A stretch of 64,000 nt of DNA from Devosia sp. (GCF_014860165.1 NZ_JACZKG010000017.1:28159-92158), one strand, 5' to 3'. Counted from the stretch's first letter, positions 41,750-53,773 are shown. The notes: generated from the sequence alone by a model not told the origin. Numbers and translations are program-made.

Positions 41750-44161
41750 CTAAACAAAATAGGCCGCGGCGACGAGACCGGCCAGGATGCCGATATCGGC
41801 CGCCAGCTTGTCGAGACGGGCCGGTGTCATGTCGGCCGGGTTTGCGACGCGCAGCTCGGTCTCGATCTGCAAGGCCGCCTTGGCCGAGGCCGACAGCTGG
41901 CCGTCTTCGACGCCACCTGGCAGCATTTCGATCTGGGCGCGCAATTCGATGAGCTGGAAAATGACCGAGCGCGGATTGAGCGGGTCGAGGGCCAGCAGGT
42001 CGACCGCGCTCTGCGTACCGGCGCTCACCGAATAGCGCCGGCGGTGGGACATGACGCTGTCGGCGATCTCGAGCAGCATTTCGAGCGAGCCGTCGGGCGC
42101 ATTCCTGTCGGTGAGATGGCTGACGATGCGGGCAATCTGGATGGCGCGTTCGAGGCGGCGGCCCAGTTCGAGGAAGCGCCAGCCGGCGAAGCGATACATG
42201 TTTTCATGCACAAGGCCGGAAAAGCCCGCCAGCTTGCGCAGCAGCACCGTCATGGCGCGGGTGGCGTCGTCGCCCGGCTTGATGCGGGTGGCGAAGCGCT
42301 GGGCCGTCTTTTGCAGATCGTTGAGCGCCAGCCAACCATCGGGGGAGAAGCGGTCGCGGATCTGGCCGGCACTGTGGACGGCGCTGTCGATGGAGGCGAG
42401 CAGGCCCTGGGGCATGGCCTCGGCAGCATCGACATCGATACTGTCGAGGAAGGTGGCGCAGTGGGTCAGGATCGGCAGATCGGCCTTGCTGAGCTCGGCG
42501 AGGCGCGCATTGTAGGCGCGCAGGATACGCACGGTGGCTTCGCAGCGCTCGGCATAGCGGCCCAGCCAGATGAGGTTGTCGGCGGCCCGGCTGGGCAGGC
42601 TGCCGGGCGAGTTGCGTACGAGCTTCTGGCCATCCTGCGGCAGCAGCGACACGCGCTCGACCGGCTTGGACGACAGCACCCAGACGTCGGCCGCCTGGCC
42701 GCCGCGCTGCATGGCGATGGCCGAAGCATCGAGCGTCGAGCCAACGCGGGCGAAGCCGCCGGGCATGATGGTCCAGCCGTCGGCCGTGCGGGCGGCATAG
42801 ACGCGCAGGGTGATCGGGCGGGGCTGCAGCCGGCCATCGGCATAAACGGGCGCGGTCGAGAGCTGCACCGGCTCCTGCCCGACATAGTCGGCGCCATTGG
42901 CGCGGATGCGCTCGATCAGGGCGGCTTTCTGCTCTGGCGGGATGGTGGAGCCGAGGGCCGTGCCGCGCAGGTCGTCAAACGGCAGGGTGGTGGCGAAGGC
43001 CGGCCCGATCAGCAGATTGTCGAAATTGTCGATGACATGCCGCTGCTCCTTGGGCTGGCCGCACCACCAGGTGGCGATTTCGGGCAGCAGCAGGTCCTGG
43101 CCGAGCAGTTTCTTGGACAAGCGGGGCATGAAGGCGGCCAGTGCCCGGGTTTCGAGCAGGCCGGTGCCGAGCGCATTGATCATCGAGATCGAGCCGTTGC
43201 GCAGGGCTTCCACCATGCCGGGCGTGCCGATGCGGCTATCGTAGCGCAGTTCGAGCGGATCGACGAAGCTGGCATCGACGCGGCGCCAGAGCACGCTCAC
43301 CGGCTTGGGGCCGGCGACGGTGCGCACCATCACCTTGCCATCCTCGACGATCAGGTCCTCGCCTTCGAGCAGCATCAGGCCGAGATAGCGGGCGATATAG
43401 GCGTGTTCGAAATAGGTCTCGTTGAGCTGACCCGGCGTGAGAATGCCGACGCGGCCGCCGTCGCGCCGGGCATCGGCGAACAGGGTGTCGCGGAAGCTGC
43501 GGAAGAAGCCGGCCAGGCGGTGGACGTTCATTTCCGCATAGATGTCGGAGAGCGCGCGGGTGGTGGCGACACGGTTTTCCAGCGCGAAGCCCGCGCCGGA
43601 CGGCGCCTGGGCCCGGTCGCCCAGCACCCACCAGGCCCCATCGGGGCCGCGGCCAAGCTCGAAGGCGCAGAAATGCAGGTGATGGCCGCTGACGGGCTTG
43701 ACGCCCACCATCGGGCGGAGAAATTCGCCATTGCGCGCGACCAGCTCGGGTGGCAGCAGGCCCTGCTGCACCAGGCGGTTGTCGCCATAGACGTCGGCGA
43801 CGACGGTTTCGAGCAGTTCGGCGCGTTGGATGAGGCCGGCGCTGATGCGCGACCAGTCGGCCTCGCCGATCAGCAGCGGCACATGGGCTAGCGGCCAATC
43901 ACGCTCCTTGCCCTCGGCGCCGTCATACTTGCGGTAGAACACCCCGGCATCGCGCAGATATTGATCGGCACGCTCGAAGCGGGCGGCCAGCTCGACAGGC
44001 CCCAGCCGGTCGAAGGCAGACATGAGCTCTGCCCAGCCGGGACGGATGTTACCATCAGGGTCGATCATTTCGTCGGGGACGCCCGGCTGCAGGCGGTAAT
44101 CAGCGATGATGCTGGGTCCCGCCGGTGGTTTGTCCCGAGTCTTTTGATTCCGCGAGGTCAT
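41750..44161 (-). CDS. Circularly permuted ATP-grasp and Alpha-E domain fusion protein
   Basis: An 803-aa two-domain protein. Residues about 50-480 are a circularly permuted ATP-grasp ligase (DAGVFYRKYDG, GVKPVSGHHLHFCAFELGRGPDG, GILTPGQLNETYFEHAYIAR, ALRNGSISMINALGTGL). Residues about 500-800 are the helical Alpha-E domain (LPSRAADNLIWLGRYAERCEATVRILRAYN). In many genomes these are two separate genes; here they are fused. The ATP-grasp part is predicted to form peptide bonds using ATP. The partner transglutaminases flank it on both sides. Confidence 0.93.
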   Translation of the reverse strand: MTSRNQKTRDKPPAGPSIIADYRLQPGVPDEMIDPDGNIRPGWAELMSAFDRLGPVELAARFERADQYLRDAGVFYRKYDGAEGKERDWPLAHVPLLIGEADWSRISAGLIQRAELLETVVADVYGDNRLVQQGLLPPELVARNGEFLRPMVGVKPVSGHHLHFCAFELGRGPDGAWWVLGDRAQAPSGAGFALENRVATTRALSDIYAEMNVHRLAGFFRSFRDTLFADARRDGGRVGILTPGQLNETYFEHAYIARYLGLMLLEGEDLIVEDGKVMVRTVAGPKPVSVLWRRVDASFVDPLELRYDSRIGTPGMVEALRNGSISMINALGTGLLETRALAAFMPRLSKKLLGQDLLLPEIATWWCGQPKEQRHVIDNFDNLLIGPAFATTLPFDDLRGTALGSTIPPEQKAALIERIRANGADYVGQEPVQLSTAPVYADGRLQPRPITLRVYAARTADGWTIMPGGFARVGSTLDASAIAMQRGGQAADVWVLSSKPVERVSLLPQDGQKLVRNSPGSLPSRAADNLIWLGRYAERCEATVRILRAYNARLAELSKADLPILTHCATFLDSIDVDAAEAMPQGLLASIDSAVHSAGQIRDRFSPDGWLALNDLQKTAQRFATRIKPGDDATRAMTVLLRKLAGFSGLVHENMYRFAGWRFLELGRRLERAIQIARIVSHLTDRNAPDGSLEMLLEIADSVMSHRRRYSVSAGTQSAVDLLALDPLNPRSVIFQLIELRAQIEMLPGGVEDGQLSASAKAALQIETELRVANPADMTPARLDKLAADIGILAGLVAAAYFV

Positions 44162-44164
44162 CGG

Positions 44165-47100
44165 CTACCAGAAGCGCGGCGGGCGGCGCAGGTCAAGCGT
44201 CAGCGGGAATTCGTCCGCAGGCTTTTCCGGGCGCAGGGCATAGCCGCCGGCCGTGTAATGCTGCGGCAGGAAGCGAGCGAGACGCCGGGCTTCGGCCTCG
44301 TTGCCATTGACCGGGAAGGTGTCATAGCTGCGGCCGCCGGGATGGGCGACATGATAGACGCAGCCCCCAACCGGGCGCTGGGTCCAGGTGTCGTAGATGT
44401 CAAAGACCAGCGGCGTATTGACTGGCAGGACAGGGTGCAGGCCCGATGCGGGTTGCCAGGCCTTGTAGCGGACGCCGGCAACGGCCGTGCCCGCCTGGTC
44501 GGTGGTGCGCAGGGGCACGGGGCGCTGGTTGCAGGTGACGGCATAGCGCTCGGGATTGATGCCTTCGAGCTTGACCTGCAGGCGCTCGACCGAAGAGTCG
44601 ACAAAGCGGACCGTGCCGCCGATGGCGCCCTGTTCGCCCATGACATGCCAGGGTTCAAGCGCCTGGCGCAGTTCGAGGTGGACGCCCTCGTATTCGACCT
44701 CGCCGCAGAAGGGGAAGCGGAATTCGAGCTGGGCGGCGAACCAGGCCGGATCGAGCTTGAAGCCGTGGCGATCGAGGTCGGCAAGGACATCGAGGAAGTC
44801 CTGCCAGACATAATGGGGCAGCATGAAGCGGTCATGCAACGTGGTGCCCCAGCGGGCAAAGCTGCCATCGGCAGGGTTAGTCCAGTAACGGGCAATGAGG
44901 GCGCGGATCAGTACCTGCTGGGCCAGCGACATGCGGGCATTGGGCGGCATCTCGAAGCCGCGGAATTCGACGAGGCCAAGCCGGCCGGTGGGGCCATCGG
45001 GCGAATAGAGCTTGTCGATGCAGATTTCCGAGCGGTGAGTATTTCCGGTGACGTCGACCAGGAGGTTGCGGAACAGGCGGTCGACTAGCCAGGGCAGCGG
45101 CGGTGGTTCGCCCGAAGCGGGATGGGGCACCTGCGCCATGGCGATTTCGAGTTCGTAGAGGCTGTCGTGGCGCGCCTCGTCGAAGCGCGGCGCCTGGCTG
45201 GTGGGGCCAATGAACAGGCCCGAGAACAGGTAGCTCATCGCCGGGTGGCGCTGCCAATGCAGCACCAGCGACTTGAGCAGGTCGGGCCGGCGCAGGAAGG
45301 GGCTGTCGCCTGGCGTGGCGCCGCCGACCACCACATGGTTGCCGCCGCCCGTGCCGGTATGGCGGCCGTCGATCATGAACTTGTCGGCGCCCAGGCGGGA
45401 GAGGCGGGCCTCCTCATAGATGGCCGTGGTGGTGGCGACGCAATCGTCCCAGCTGGAAGCGGGGTGGATATTGACCTCGATGACGCCAGGATCGGGGGCC
45501 ACGCGGATGACGTTGAGGCGCGGATCGTGCGGCGGGCCATAGCCCTCCAGATGCACCGGCTGGCCGATCTCTTTGGCGGCCGCTTCGGTGGCGGCGACGA
45601 GTTCGAGGTAATCCTCCAGCTTCTCGACGGGCGGCAGGAAGACGCAGAGCCTGTGGTCACGGATTTCGGCGGTGACGGCCGTGCGTACCTGGCCCTCGAT
45701 CTCGCTGATGACCTGCTCGGTAATGTCCTGTTGCTCGGTCGCGGCGGTGAAGTCGGTGGTGGCCTGGGCACGTGGATCGGCTTCGAGGCCGGTCTTCTGG
45801 CGGGCGAGGATTTCGACCGGGTCGGGCAGGGGGCCGCGCGGGGCGCCGGGGTCCTGGGCCACGACATGGGGGTATTCGGTGGCCTTGAGGTGCTTGAGCG
45901 AACTCAGCGGCAGGCGATAGCCGGCCGGGCTGTCGCCGGGGGCCAGGAACAGCTTGCCGCGGCGGGTCTTCCACTTTTCGGTGAGCCAGGGGCTCGACGC
46001 CGCAGCGTTCCAGCGCTGCACCGGGAGCACATAGCCGGTGGGATTGGTCAGGCCGCGCTCGAACACCTTGGCGATACGCGAGCGGGCTTCGGGATCGGCC
46101 AGTTCGGAATTGGCCGGATCGACATTGGCGGGAAGGTTGGCCTCCTTGAGCAGCCATTCGCCCGGGTCTTCATAGGCTTCGGCGATGGTTTCGCCGGTGA
46201 GGCCAAGCTTGTGCGAGAAAACCTCAAGAAATCTGCGGGCATGCTCGTGGGTTGCCGAGGTCTTGACGCCTTCACGGGCGATCAGCTTCTCGTCGCTCCA
46301 GACCGGCTTGCCGTCGAGGCGCCAATAAAGCGAGAAGGTCCAGCGTGGCAGGGTTTCACCGGGATACCACTTGCCCTGGCCATAATGCAGCATGCCATTG
46401 GGCGCAAAACGCTCGCGCAGGCGGCGGATCAGGTCATCGGCCAAAGCGCGTTTGGTTGGGCCGACGGCGCCGGTATTCCACTCGTCGGCCTCGAAATCAT
46501 CAATGGAAACAAAGGTCGGCTCGCCGCCCATGGTGAGGCGAACATCGTTGCCCACCAGGACCTTGTCGACCTGCTTGCCCAAGGCGTTGAGTTCGTCCCA
46601 GCTCTGGTCGGAGAAGGGCTTGGTGATGCGCGGATGCTCGGCGACGCGGGTGACGCGCATGTCGAAGGCGAAATCGACCTCGGCATAGGAGGCAAAGCCC
46701 GAGATCGGCGCGGCATTGCGGTAATGGGGCGTCGCCGCCAGCGGCACGTGGCTTTCGCCAGTGAGGAGGCCCGAGGTGGGGTCGAGGCCGACCCAGCCGG
46801 CGCCGGGGAGATAGACTTCGCACCAGGCGTGCAGGTCGGTGAAATCATGATCGGTGCCGGCAGGGCCGTCCAGCGACACCAAATCTGGTTTAAGCTGAAT
46901 GAGATAGCCGGAGACGAAGCGCGCGGCAAAGCCGAGATTGCGCAGGGTCTGGACCAGCAGCCAGCTGGAATCGCGGCAGCTGCCCTTGGCATTGCCCAGG
47001 GTTTCCTCGGGCGTCCAGACGCCGGTTTCCATGCGCACGATATAGGCGATGTGCTGCTGGATGGAGGCGTTGATGGCGGTGACGAAATTCACCGTATTCA

Positions 47101-47515
47101 TCGGCGTCTTGTCGATGCCGTCGAGGAATTTCTGCAGCAGCGGCCCAACGGGCTCGGGCTGCATGTAGATGGAGAGATCGGCGCGGATGTCTTCGGGATA
47201 TTGGAACGGCCAGGTCTCGGCGCTCTCCTCGACGAAGAAGTCGAAGGGATTATAGACCGTCATGTCGGCGACGAGATCGACCTCGATCTTGAGTTCGGTC
47301 ACTGGCTCGGGAAAGACGAAGCGCGTCAGGAAATTGCCATATGGGTCCTGCTGCACATTGACGAAGTGCAGCGACGGCGAAACCTTGAGCGAATAGCTCA
47401 GCACCTTGGTCTTGGAATGCGGCGCCGGTTGCAGCCGGATGATCTGGGGCTGGAGGACAACCGGACGATCATACTTGTAGTGCGTCAGGTGATAGACGGC
47501 GGCTTTGATCGACAT
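44165..47515 (-). CDS. Transglutaminase-DUF2126 fusion protein
   Basis: A large 1116-aa protein. The N-terminal 300 residues form a transglutaminase domain with Cys in [12 protein letters not shown], His in [11 protein letters not shown] and Asp in GLDPTSG. The rest is DUF2126, recognisable by [37 protein letters not shown] and [17 protein letters not shown], which resembles a glutamine-synthetase/COOH-NH2 ligase fold. It is the first gene of the operon and starts [19 protein letters not shown], the family norm. It ends 3 nt before the ATP-grasp gene. Predicted to be an amidoligase with a built-in peptidase. Confidence 0.94.
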   Translation of the reverse strand: MSIKAAVYHLTHYKYDRPVVLQPQIIRLQPAPHSKTKVLSYSLKVSPSLHFVNVQQDPYGNFLTRFVFPEPVTELKIEVDLVADMTVYNPFDFFVEESAETWPFQYPEDIRADLSIYMQPEPVGPLLQKFLDGIDKTPMNTVNFVTAINASIQQHIAYIVRMETGVWTPEETLGNAKGSCRDSSWLLVQTLRNLGFAARFVSGYLIQLKPDLVSLDGPAGTDHDFTDLHAWCEVYLPGAGWVGLDPTSGLLTGESHVPLAATPHYRNAAPISGFASYAEVDFAFDMRVTRVAEHPRITKPFSDQSWDELNALGKQVDKVLVGNDVRLTMGGEPTFVSIDDFEADEWNTGAVGPTKRALADDLIRRLRERFAPNGMLHYGQGKWYPGETLPRWTFSLYWRLDGKPVWSDEKLIAREGVKTSATHEHARRFLEVFSHKLGLTGETIAEAYEDPGEWLLKEANLPANVDPANSELADPEARSRIAKVFERGLTNPTGYVLPVQRWNAAASSPWLTEKWKTRRGKLFLAPGDSPAGYRLPLSSLKHLKATEYPHVVAQDPGAPRGPLPDPVEILARQKTGLEADPRAQATTDFTAATEQQDITEQVISEIEGQVRTAVTAEIRDHRLCVFLPPVEKLEDYLELVAATEAAAKEIGQPVHLEGYGPPHDPRLNVIRVAPDPGVIEVNIHPASSWDDCVATTTAIYEEARLSRLGADKFMIDGRHTGTGGGNHVVVGGATPGDSPFLRRPDLLKSLVLHWQRHPAMSYLFSGLFIGPTSQAPRFDEARHDSLYELEIAMAQVPHPASGEPPPLPWLVDRLFRNLLVDVTGNTHRSEICIDKLYSPDGPTGRLGLVEFRGFEMPPNARMSLAQQVLIRALIARYWTNPADGSFARWGTTLHDRFMLPHYVWQDFLDVLADLDRHGFKLDPAWFAAQLEFRFPFCGEVEYEGVHLELRQALEPWHVMGEQGAIGGTVRFVDSSVERLQVKLEGINPERYAVTCNQRPVPLRTTDQAGTAVAGVRYKAWQPASGLHPVLPVNTPLVFDIYDTWTQRPVGGCVYHVAHPGGRSYDTFPVNGNEAEARRLARFLPQHYTAGGYALRPEKPADEFPLTLDLRRPPRFW

Positions 47516-47659
47516 GCGTTCAGGTCGCTCGCTTCAGGCCACGAATTTGACTTCCCGATGAAGAGCTTAACGGGGATTGGCCGCCGGGGCTAGGCGAATG
47601 GTGCGAGGTTAGTCTGCCCATTCGTTATCCAATCACGTTGTGGGAGGATGAGAGCCCCC

Positions 47660-49243
47660 TCACACCATCGCGTCGATGGTCTGACGCTGGCGGAGCATTT
47701 CGAGGAAGATGCGGTAGTCCTTGTCGAAATGCAGTCTTGCGGCCGGGTCGGGGGCGCGTTCGCGGCCGCCCTGCTGCATGGCGATGCAGGCGGCGTCGAG
47801 GCTGGGATAGAGGCCGGCGGCGGTGGCGGCGACCATGGCCATGCCCAGAAGGGTCGCGTCGCGGGCCGAAGATTCCACCACCGTGCAGCCGGTGGCGTCG
47901 GCATAGAGTTCCATCAGCACGGCATTCTTGGTGTGCCCGCCGGTGACGTGCAGGGTGTCGATGGCGTAGCCGCGCGTGTTGAGGGTTTCGAGGATGTGGC
48001 GGACACCCAGGGCGATAGAAACCGCGGTGCGCCAGTAGAGCCGGCAGAGCGAGTCGAAATCGCTGTCGAGCGTCAGCCCCGAGATGACGCCGAGGGCGAA
48101 GGGATCGCCCAGTGGCGAGCGATTGCCGTGGAAATCGGGAAGGACATGCAGGCGCTCGGCGAGTGCCAGGCCCTCGCGTTGGCGCAGTTCGGCGATGCGA
48201 TGGGCGATGCGATGGTGCATTTCCGGCGACGGATCGCCGCCGGCGCCATGCCAGCGGATGATGTGATCGAGCAGGGCCCCAGTGGCGGACTGGCCGCCTT
48301 CGTTGAGCCAGACGCCGGGCAGGACGGCGCCGAAATAGGGACCCCAGACGCCTGAGGTCGGCCGGTCTTCGGCGGAGAGCGCCATGACGCAACTGGAGGT
48401 GCCTGCGATGAGGGCCAGATGCCGGTCGATGGTGCCGACATCATGGGTGAAGGCCCCGAGCACACCCAGCGCCCCCGCATGGGCGTCGATGAGGCCGGCG
48501 CCGACGCGGCAGGCAGTGGTCAGTCCAAGTTGCGAAGCCGCAAGTTCGGTCAACGGGCCAAGGTCACTGCCCACGGGGCTCGCATGGGCCGGCAGGCCGG
48601 CCTTGTCGAACAGGTCCGCAAGGCCGACGCTGGCGAGGAAATCGGGCTGCCAGCCGGCCTCGGTATGGGCGAGGTAGGTCCACTTGCAGGTGAGGGTCGA
48701 CTGGCTGCGGGCGAGGGAGCCAGTGGCCTTCCAGGAGAGGAAGTCGGCCAGGTCGAACATCATGCCCGCTCTTTCCCAGCTTCGCGACATATGGCGCTTG
48801 AGCCACATCAGCTTGGGCACTTCCATTTCCGGGGACATGACGCCGCCGGCATAGGCGAGGACCAGGTGGCCGGTGGCGGTGCATTCCTCGGCCTCGGCCA
48901 GCGCACGATGGTCGAGCCAGACCACGGTGTCCCAATTGTCTTCGCCATTGGTCGAAACGGTGACTGGACCGCCGGCGGCGTCGCGCACGACGAGCGAGCA
49001 GGTGGCGTCGAAACCGAGGCCGACAACGTGGGATGGATCGGCCCCGGCGGTGGCCATCGCCTCGCGGACCGCGGCGCAGACGGCGTGCCAGATCTGCTCG
49101 CTGTCATGCTCGGCGTGATTGGCGTCGGTGCGGTTCATGACAATGGCATGTTCGGCCCGCCCGACCAGCGCGCCCTGCGCCGTCAGCACGCCCGCCCGGG
49201 CACTCCCCGTGCCCACATCCACAGCCACCAGGAGGCCTTGCAT
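47660..49243 (-). CDS. FGGY-family carbohydrate kinase, ribulokinase type
   Basis: A 527-aa FGGY sugar kinase. The N-terminal phosphate loop is VAVDVGTGSARAGV. The ribulokinase subgroup signature TCSLV is present in GFDATCSLVVRD, and the C-terminal ATP-site Gly motif is VTGGHTKNAVL. It probably phosphorylates D-ribulose or L-ribulose. As the last gene of the polyol operon it would act on the ketose made by the dehydrogenase next door. The ATG at 49243 is used; the track start at 49300 adds an unlikely Arg-rich extension. Confidence 0.9.
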   Translation of the reverse strand: MQGLLVAVDVGTGSARAGVLTAQGALVGRAEHAIVMNRTDANHAEHDSEQIWHAVCAAVREAMATAGADPSHVVGLGFDATCSLVVRDAAGGPVTVSTNGEDNWDTVVWLDHRALAEAEECTATGHLVLAYAGGVMSPEMEVPKLMWLKRHMSRSWERAGMMFDLADFLSWKATGSLARSQSTLTCKWTYLAHTEAGWQPDFLASVGLADLFDKAGLPAHASPVGSDLGPLTELAASQLGLTTACRVGAGLIDAHAGALGVLGAFTHDVGTIDRHLALIAGTSSCVMALSAEDRPTSGVWGPYFGAVLPGVWLNEGGQSATGALLDHIIRWHGAGGDPSPEMHHRIAHRIAELRQREGLALAERLHVLPDFHGNRSPLGDPFALGVISGLTLDSDFDSLCRLYWRTAVSIALGVRHILETLNTRGYAIDTLHVTGGHTKNAVLMELYADATGCTVVESSARDATLLGMAMVAATAAGLYPSLDAACIAMQQGGRERAPDPAARLHFDKDYRIFLEMLRQRQTIDAMV

Positions 49244-49338
49244 AATGATCGAGCGCCTTCTTCTCGGTTCGGGCGCGAAAGTAGCCGAAGGGAGGGACAT
49301 GGGCTAGGGGGAGGCCCGGCGCAATGTCTGCAGGTGGC

Positions 49339-49366
49339 CTTCCCTCCCCTCGTGAGGGGAGGGAGG
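49339..49366 (-). terminator. Hairpin between mtlK-like and kinase genes
   Basis: TCCCTCCCCT pairs perfectly with AGGGGAGGGA around CGTG (49341-49350/49355-49364), extended by further pairs. There is no long T-run on the minus strand. It may attenuate the kinase gene or stabilise the upstream mRNA. Confidence 0.5.
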
Positions 49367-49396
49367 CGCAGACTATGAGCGCTAGGGGGTCGCTAG

Positions 49397-50872
49397 CTAG
49401 AGCTGATCTGCCAGGTAGCGTTCCAGCGTCGCCTTGGTGCCGATGTCCCAGAGCGTGGTGAGCGCGTGGGTGAAGGCGGCGGTGAAGGTTGGGTGGCTTG
49501 CGAGGTCGCCGTAGATGTCGATCATGGCGAGCCAGGCTTTGGGATCGGCCTTGGCCAGATGGGCCTGGGCGGTCAGGCGGTCCCAGCTTGGGTCGTTGGG
49601 TTCGATGACGGCGCCGGAGTCGGTTTCGCCGTAGCAATAGCGGCACCAGAGGGCACTCACGAGTGACAATCCGCTAACGGACTGTTGACGTTGAACGCGG
49701 TCCAGAGCCGACGGAATGATGAATTTCGGCTGCCGGTTGGAACCGTCGAGGGCCAGCCGCCTGATGGTGTCGCCGATTTTGGGATTGGCAAATCGCCGTT
49801 CGCAGAGCGCGAAATAGTCGTTGAGGTCAGTATCGGGCACTGGCGGCACCACGGGAATAATTTCGTCCCGCTCGACCTTGGCGAGGAAGGCCGAGACCAG
49901 GGGATGCTGCATGGCTTCGTGGACGAAATGGATGTCCATCAGGCCCGCCGGATAGGCGATGGTGGCGTGGCCGCCATTGAGGATGCGGATCTTCATGTGC
50001 TCGTAGGGGGCGACGTCCTCGACGAACTGGACGCCGACCTTTTCCAGCGCCGGGCGGCCGGCGGGAAAGTTGTCCTCGAGTACCCACTGCCGAAAACTCT
50101 CGCAGAAGACGGGCCAGTTGTCCTCGATACCGAAGTCTTCGGCGAGGAGGGCGACCTCGCGCGGGGAGGTGGCGGGGGTGATCCGGTCGACCATGCCATT
50201 GGGGAAGGCGACGTTGTGACTGACCCACTCGGCCAGCGCCGGATCGACCAGATGGGCGAGACCGACCACCGCATTTTCGGTGACGTGGCCATTGCCGGGA
50301 ATGTTGTCGCAGCTCATGACGGTGAAAGGCACAATACCGGCGGCGCGGCGGCGCATGAGGCCGGCGAGGATGAGGCCGAAGGCGGTCTTGGGGTCGGCCA
50401 TGTTGGCGGCGTCGAAGGCGATATCGGGGTGGTTGGGATCAAACTTCTGGCTGGCCGGGTCGATATAGTAGCCGCCCTCGGTAATGGTCAGCGAGACGAT
50501 GCGGATGGCGGGATCGGCGAGGCGGGCGATGACGGCGGCGCTGTCGCCGGGGCGGATATAGTCGATCATGGCGCCGGTGATGCGGGCGCTGCTGGCATCG
50601 GCTTCCTGCTCGACGACGGTCGTCAACCAATCCTGCGCCATCAGCTTTTGCCGCATGGCCTCGTCGGTCGTGCGGACGCCGGCACCGACCAGCGCCCAAT
50701 CGTGGTCGGCGCCCGTGGCGAACAGATCGTCGAGATAGACGGCCTGATGGGCGCGGTGAAAATTGCCGACGCCGAAATGCACGATGCCAGGCGTGAGGTC
50801 GCTTCGGTCATAGGCGGGGATGGACGCCGTCGATATGGCGGGGAGAGCCTGGGCCGAGAGCTTGGTGGTCAT
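49397..50872 (-). CDS. mtlK: Mannitol dehydrogenase family protein (polyol 2-dehydrogenase)
   Basis: NAD-dependent long-chain polyol dehydrogenase of 491 aa, which oxidises mannitol, arabitol or sorbitol to a 2-ketose. The N-terminal Rossmann motif is VHFGVGNFHRAHQAVYLDDL. The catalytic KxxxxNxxH is KIRILNGGH, followed by ATIAYPAGLM. The start is 10 nt after the ABC ATPase gene. It belongs to the Smo/Mtl-type operon. The substrate may be a pentitol, given the ribulokinase-type kinase. Confidence 0.94.
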   Translation of the reverse strand: MTTKLSAQALPAISTASIPAYDRSDLTPGIVHFGVGNFHRAHQAVYLDDLFATGADHDWALVGAGVRTTDEAMRQKLMAQDWLTTVVEQEADASSARITGAMIDYIRPGDSAAVIARLADPAIRIVSLTITEGGYYIDPASQKFDPNHPDIAFDAANMADPKTAFGLILAGLMRRRAAGIVPFTVMSCDNIPGNGHVTENAVVGLAHLVDPALAEWVSHNVAFPNGMVDRITPATSPREVALLAEDFGIEDNWPVFCESFRQWVLEDNFPAGRPALEKVGVQFVEDVAPYEHMKIRILNGGHATIAYPAGLMDIHFVHEAMQHPLVSAFLAKVERDEIIPVVPPVPDTDLNDYFALCERRFANPKIGDTIRRLALDGSNRQPKFIIPSALDRVQRQQSVSGLSLVSALWCRYCYGETDSGAVIEPNDPSWDRLTAQAHLAKADPKAWLAMIDIYGDLASHPTFTAAFTHALTTLWDIGTKATLERYLADQL

Positions 50873-50882
50873 GGGGTATTCC

Positions 50883-51887
<1,005 letters not shown>

Positions 51888-51900
51888 TTTTCGATAGTCC

Positions 51901-52731
51901 TTACTTTACAGCGCCGAAGGTGAGGCCGCGGACGAGTTGTTTCTGACTGAACCAGCCCATGAGCAGGATCGGCGCGATGGCGAGCAGGGAGGCGGCCGAG
52001 AGTTTGGCCAGGAACAGGCCCTGCGGACTCGAGAATGACGAGATGAAGGCGGTCAGCGTGCCGGCGCGGCCCGAGGTCAGGGTGATGGTCCAGAAGGCTT
52101 CGTTCCAGGCGAGGATGACATTGAGCAAAAGGGTCGAGGCGATGCCGGGAACGGCCATGGGGACGAGGACGTGGACGATCTCGTTCCACAGTTCGGCACC
52201 GTCCATGCGAGCGGCTTCGAGGATGTCGACCGGGATTTCCTTGAAGTAGGTGTAGAGCATCCAGATGATGATCGGCAGGTTGATCAGCGTCATGATCAGC
52301 GTCAGGCCATGCACGGTGTCGAGCAGGCGCAGGTCGCGGAAGATCAGGTAGATCGGGATCAGCACGCCGACGGCGGGCATCATCTTGGTGGAGAGCATCC
52401 ACATCAGGATGTCCTTGGTCTTCTTGGATGGCGCGAAAGCCATGGACCAGGCGGCCGGGATGCCGATGATCAGCCCGAGCAGGGTGGAGCCGACCGAGAC
52501 CAGGATCGAATTGATGGCGTGCTTGAAATAGTCCGACCGATCCTGCACGGCGGAGAAGTTTTCCAGCGTGAAGTTCTGCGGGAAGAAGGTGGGCGTGTTG
52601 GAGATGGCCTCGGCCTCGGTCTTGAAGGCGGTCAGCAGCACCCAGAGGATGGGCGAGAAGAGGATGAGAGCGACGGCCCAGGCGGCGATGGTGAAGCCGA
52701 CTTTGGTACCAGTGGAAACGTTGCGTGCCAT
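51901..52731 (-). CDS. smoG: Polyol ABC transporter permease (SmoG-like)
   Basis: CUT1 MalG-type permease of 276 aa with six transmembrane helices. The EAA loop is [28 protein letters not shown]. The conserved C-terminal [45 protein letters not shown] is typical of the mannitol/sorbitol transporters of rhizobia. It starts 12 nt after the stop of the other permease gene and precedes the ATPase gene by 13 nt. Confidence 0.93.
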   Translation of the reverse strand: MARNVSTGTKVGFTIAAWAVALILFSPILWVLLTAFKTEAEAISNTPTFFPQNFTLENFSAVQDRSDYFKHAINSILVSVGSTLLGLIIGIPAAWSMAFAPSKKTKDILMWMLSTKMMPAVGVLIPIYLIFRDLRLLDTVHGLTLIMTLINLPIIIWMLYTYFKEIPVDILEAARMDGAELWNEIVHVLVPMAVPGIASTLLLNVILAWNEAFWTITLTSGRAGTLTAFISSFSSPQGLFLAKLSAASLLAIAPILLMGWFSQKQLVRGLTFGAVK

Positions 52732-52743
52732 TTGGTCCGCTCC

Positions 52744-53616
52744 CTACGCGTCTAGGTTCTTGCCGACAGCGCGCATCAGGAAGAATGCGACGATGTTGGC
52801 GATGACGACGGCAACGACGCCACCGGCGGAGCCGGCGCCGATGTCATTGCTGAGGATGCCGGTGCGGAAGACGAGGAAGGCGATATTGGTCGAGGCATAG
52901 CCGGGGCCGCCGCCTGTCGTGACGCGGATTTCCGCGAAGATGCCGAGGAGGAAGATGGTTTGGATCAGGATCACGATGGTGATCGAGCGGGCCATGTGCG
53001 GCAGGATGATATAGTAGAAGCGGTTGATGGCATTGGCGCCGTCCATCTCGGCCGCCTCGCGCTGCTCTTCGGAGAGCGACTGCAAGGCGGTCAGCAGGAT
53101 CAGGGTCGCAAAAGGCAGCCACTGCCAGGCGACGATGACGATGACCGAGAAGAGCGGATACTGGTTGAACCAGTCGACCGGCTCGAGGCCGAAGAATTTC
53201 CACAGATGCCCCAGCATGCCATAGCCGGGATGCATGAAGCCGTTTTTCCAGATCAGCGCCGCCACGGGCGGCATGACGAAGAAAGGCGAGATGACGATGA
53301 TGCGGAGGATCCCCTGGCCCCAGATGGGCTGATCGAGCAGCAGCGCCAGGAAGGTGCCGCCGATGACGGTGATGAGCAGCACGCCGCCGACCAGGATCAG
53401 CGTGTTGACCAGCGACTGGGTGAAGCTGGGATCGCCGATGACGTAGAGGTAGTTTCCCCAGCCGGCAAAGCCGGTCATCATCGGGTTGATCAGGCTGTAG
53501 TTCTGGAAGCTGAACCAGAGCGTCATGGCCAGCGGCACGATCATCCAGATCAGCAGCACGATCACTGATGGCGCCATCATGATGCGGGCGAGGGTGCGGG
53601 TTTGTGCGGTGGCCAT
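52744..53616 (-). CDS. smoF: Polyol ABC transporter permease (SmoF-like)
   Basis: CUT1 MalF-type permease, 290 aa with six transmembrane helices. The EAA loop is QREAAEMDGANAINRFYYIILPHMARS. The ATG at 53616 gives MATAQTRTLARIMM and is preferred over the track start at 53730, which lies in the hairpin region. It is followed by the MalG-type permease gene. Confidence 0.93.
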   Translation of the reverse strand: MATAQTRTLARIMMAPSVIVLLIWMIVPLAMTLWFSFQNYSLINPMMTGFAGWGNYLYVIGDPSFTQSLVNTLILVGGVLLITVIGGTFLALLLDQPIWGQGILRIIVISPFFVMPPVAALIWKNGFMHPGYGMLGHLWKFFGLEPVDWFNQYPLFSVIVIVAWQWLPFATLILLTALQSLSEEQREAAEMDGANAINRFYYIILPHMARSITIVILIQTIFLLGIFAEIRVTTGGGPGYASTNIAFLVFRTGILSNDIGAGSAGGVVAVVIANIVAFFLMRAVGKNLDA

Positions 53617-53737
53617 CGTGACTCCGGGCTTTTTGCGACGTTGCTTCTCTCGGTGCCCCCACGTCGTGGAAGGCAGCATGGCTGCCGAGGGAAGACCAGA
53701 CGGGGTACTGGCGCATCCCGTCCGCTGCACGAGAGAA

Positions 53738-53773
53738 CCGCCCGGTCGCCAGAGGGGACCTTTGACCGGGCGG
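53738..53773 (-). promoter_or_regulatory. mRNA stem-loop between receptor and permease genes
   Basis: CCGCCCGGTC (53738-53747) and GACCGGGCGG (53764-53773) form a perfect 10-bp stem with a 16-nt loop, 20 nt after the receptor stop. It is typical of stems that lower downstream expression relative to the periplasmic receptor. Confidence 0.65.

Noticed and set aside
41333-43891. 852-aa plus-strand ORF opposite the ATP-grasp gene
   Set aside because: Antisense shadow; the minus-strand protein has clear family motifs throughout.
45122-47593. 823-aa plus-strand ORF opposite the DUF2126 gene
   Set aside because: Antisense shadow with repetitive Gly/Asp/Ala composition.
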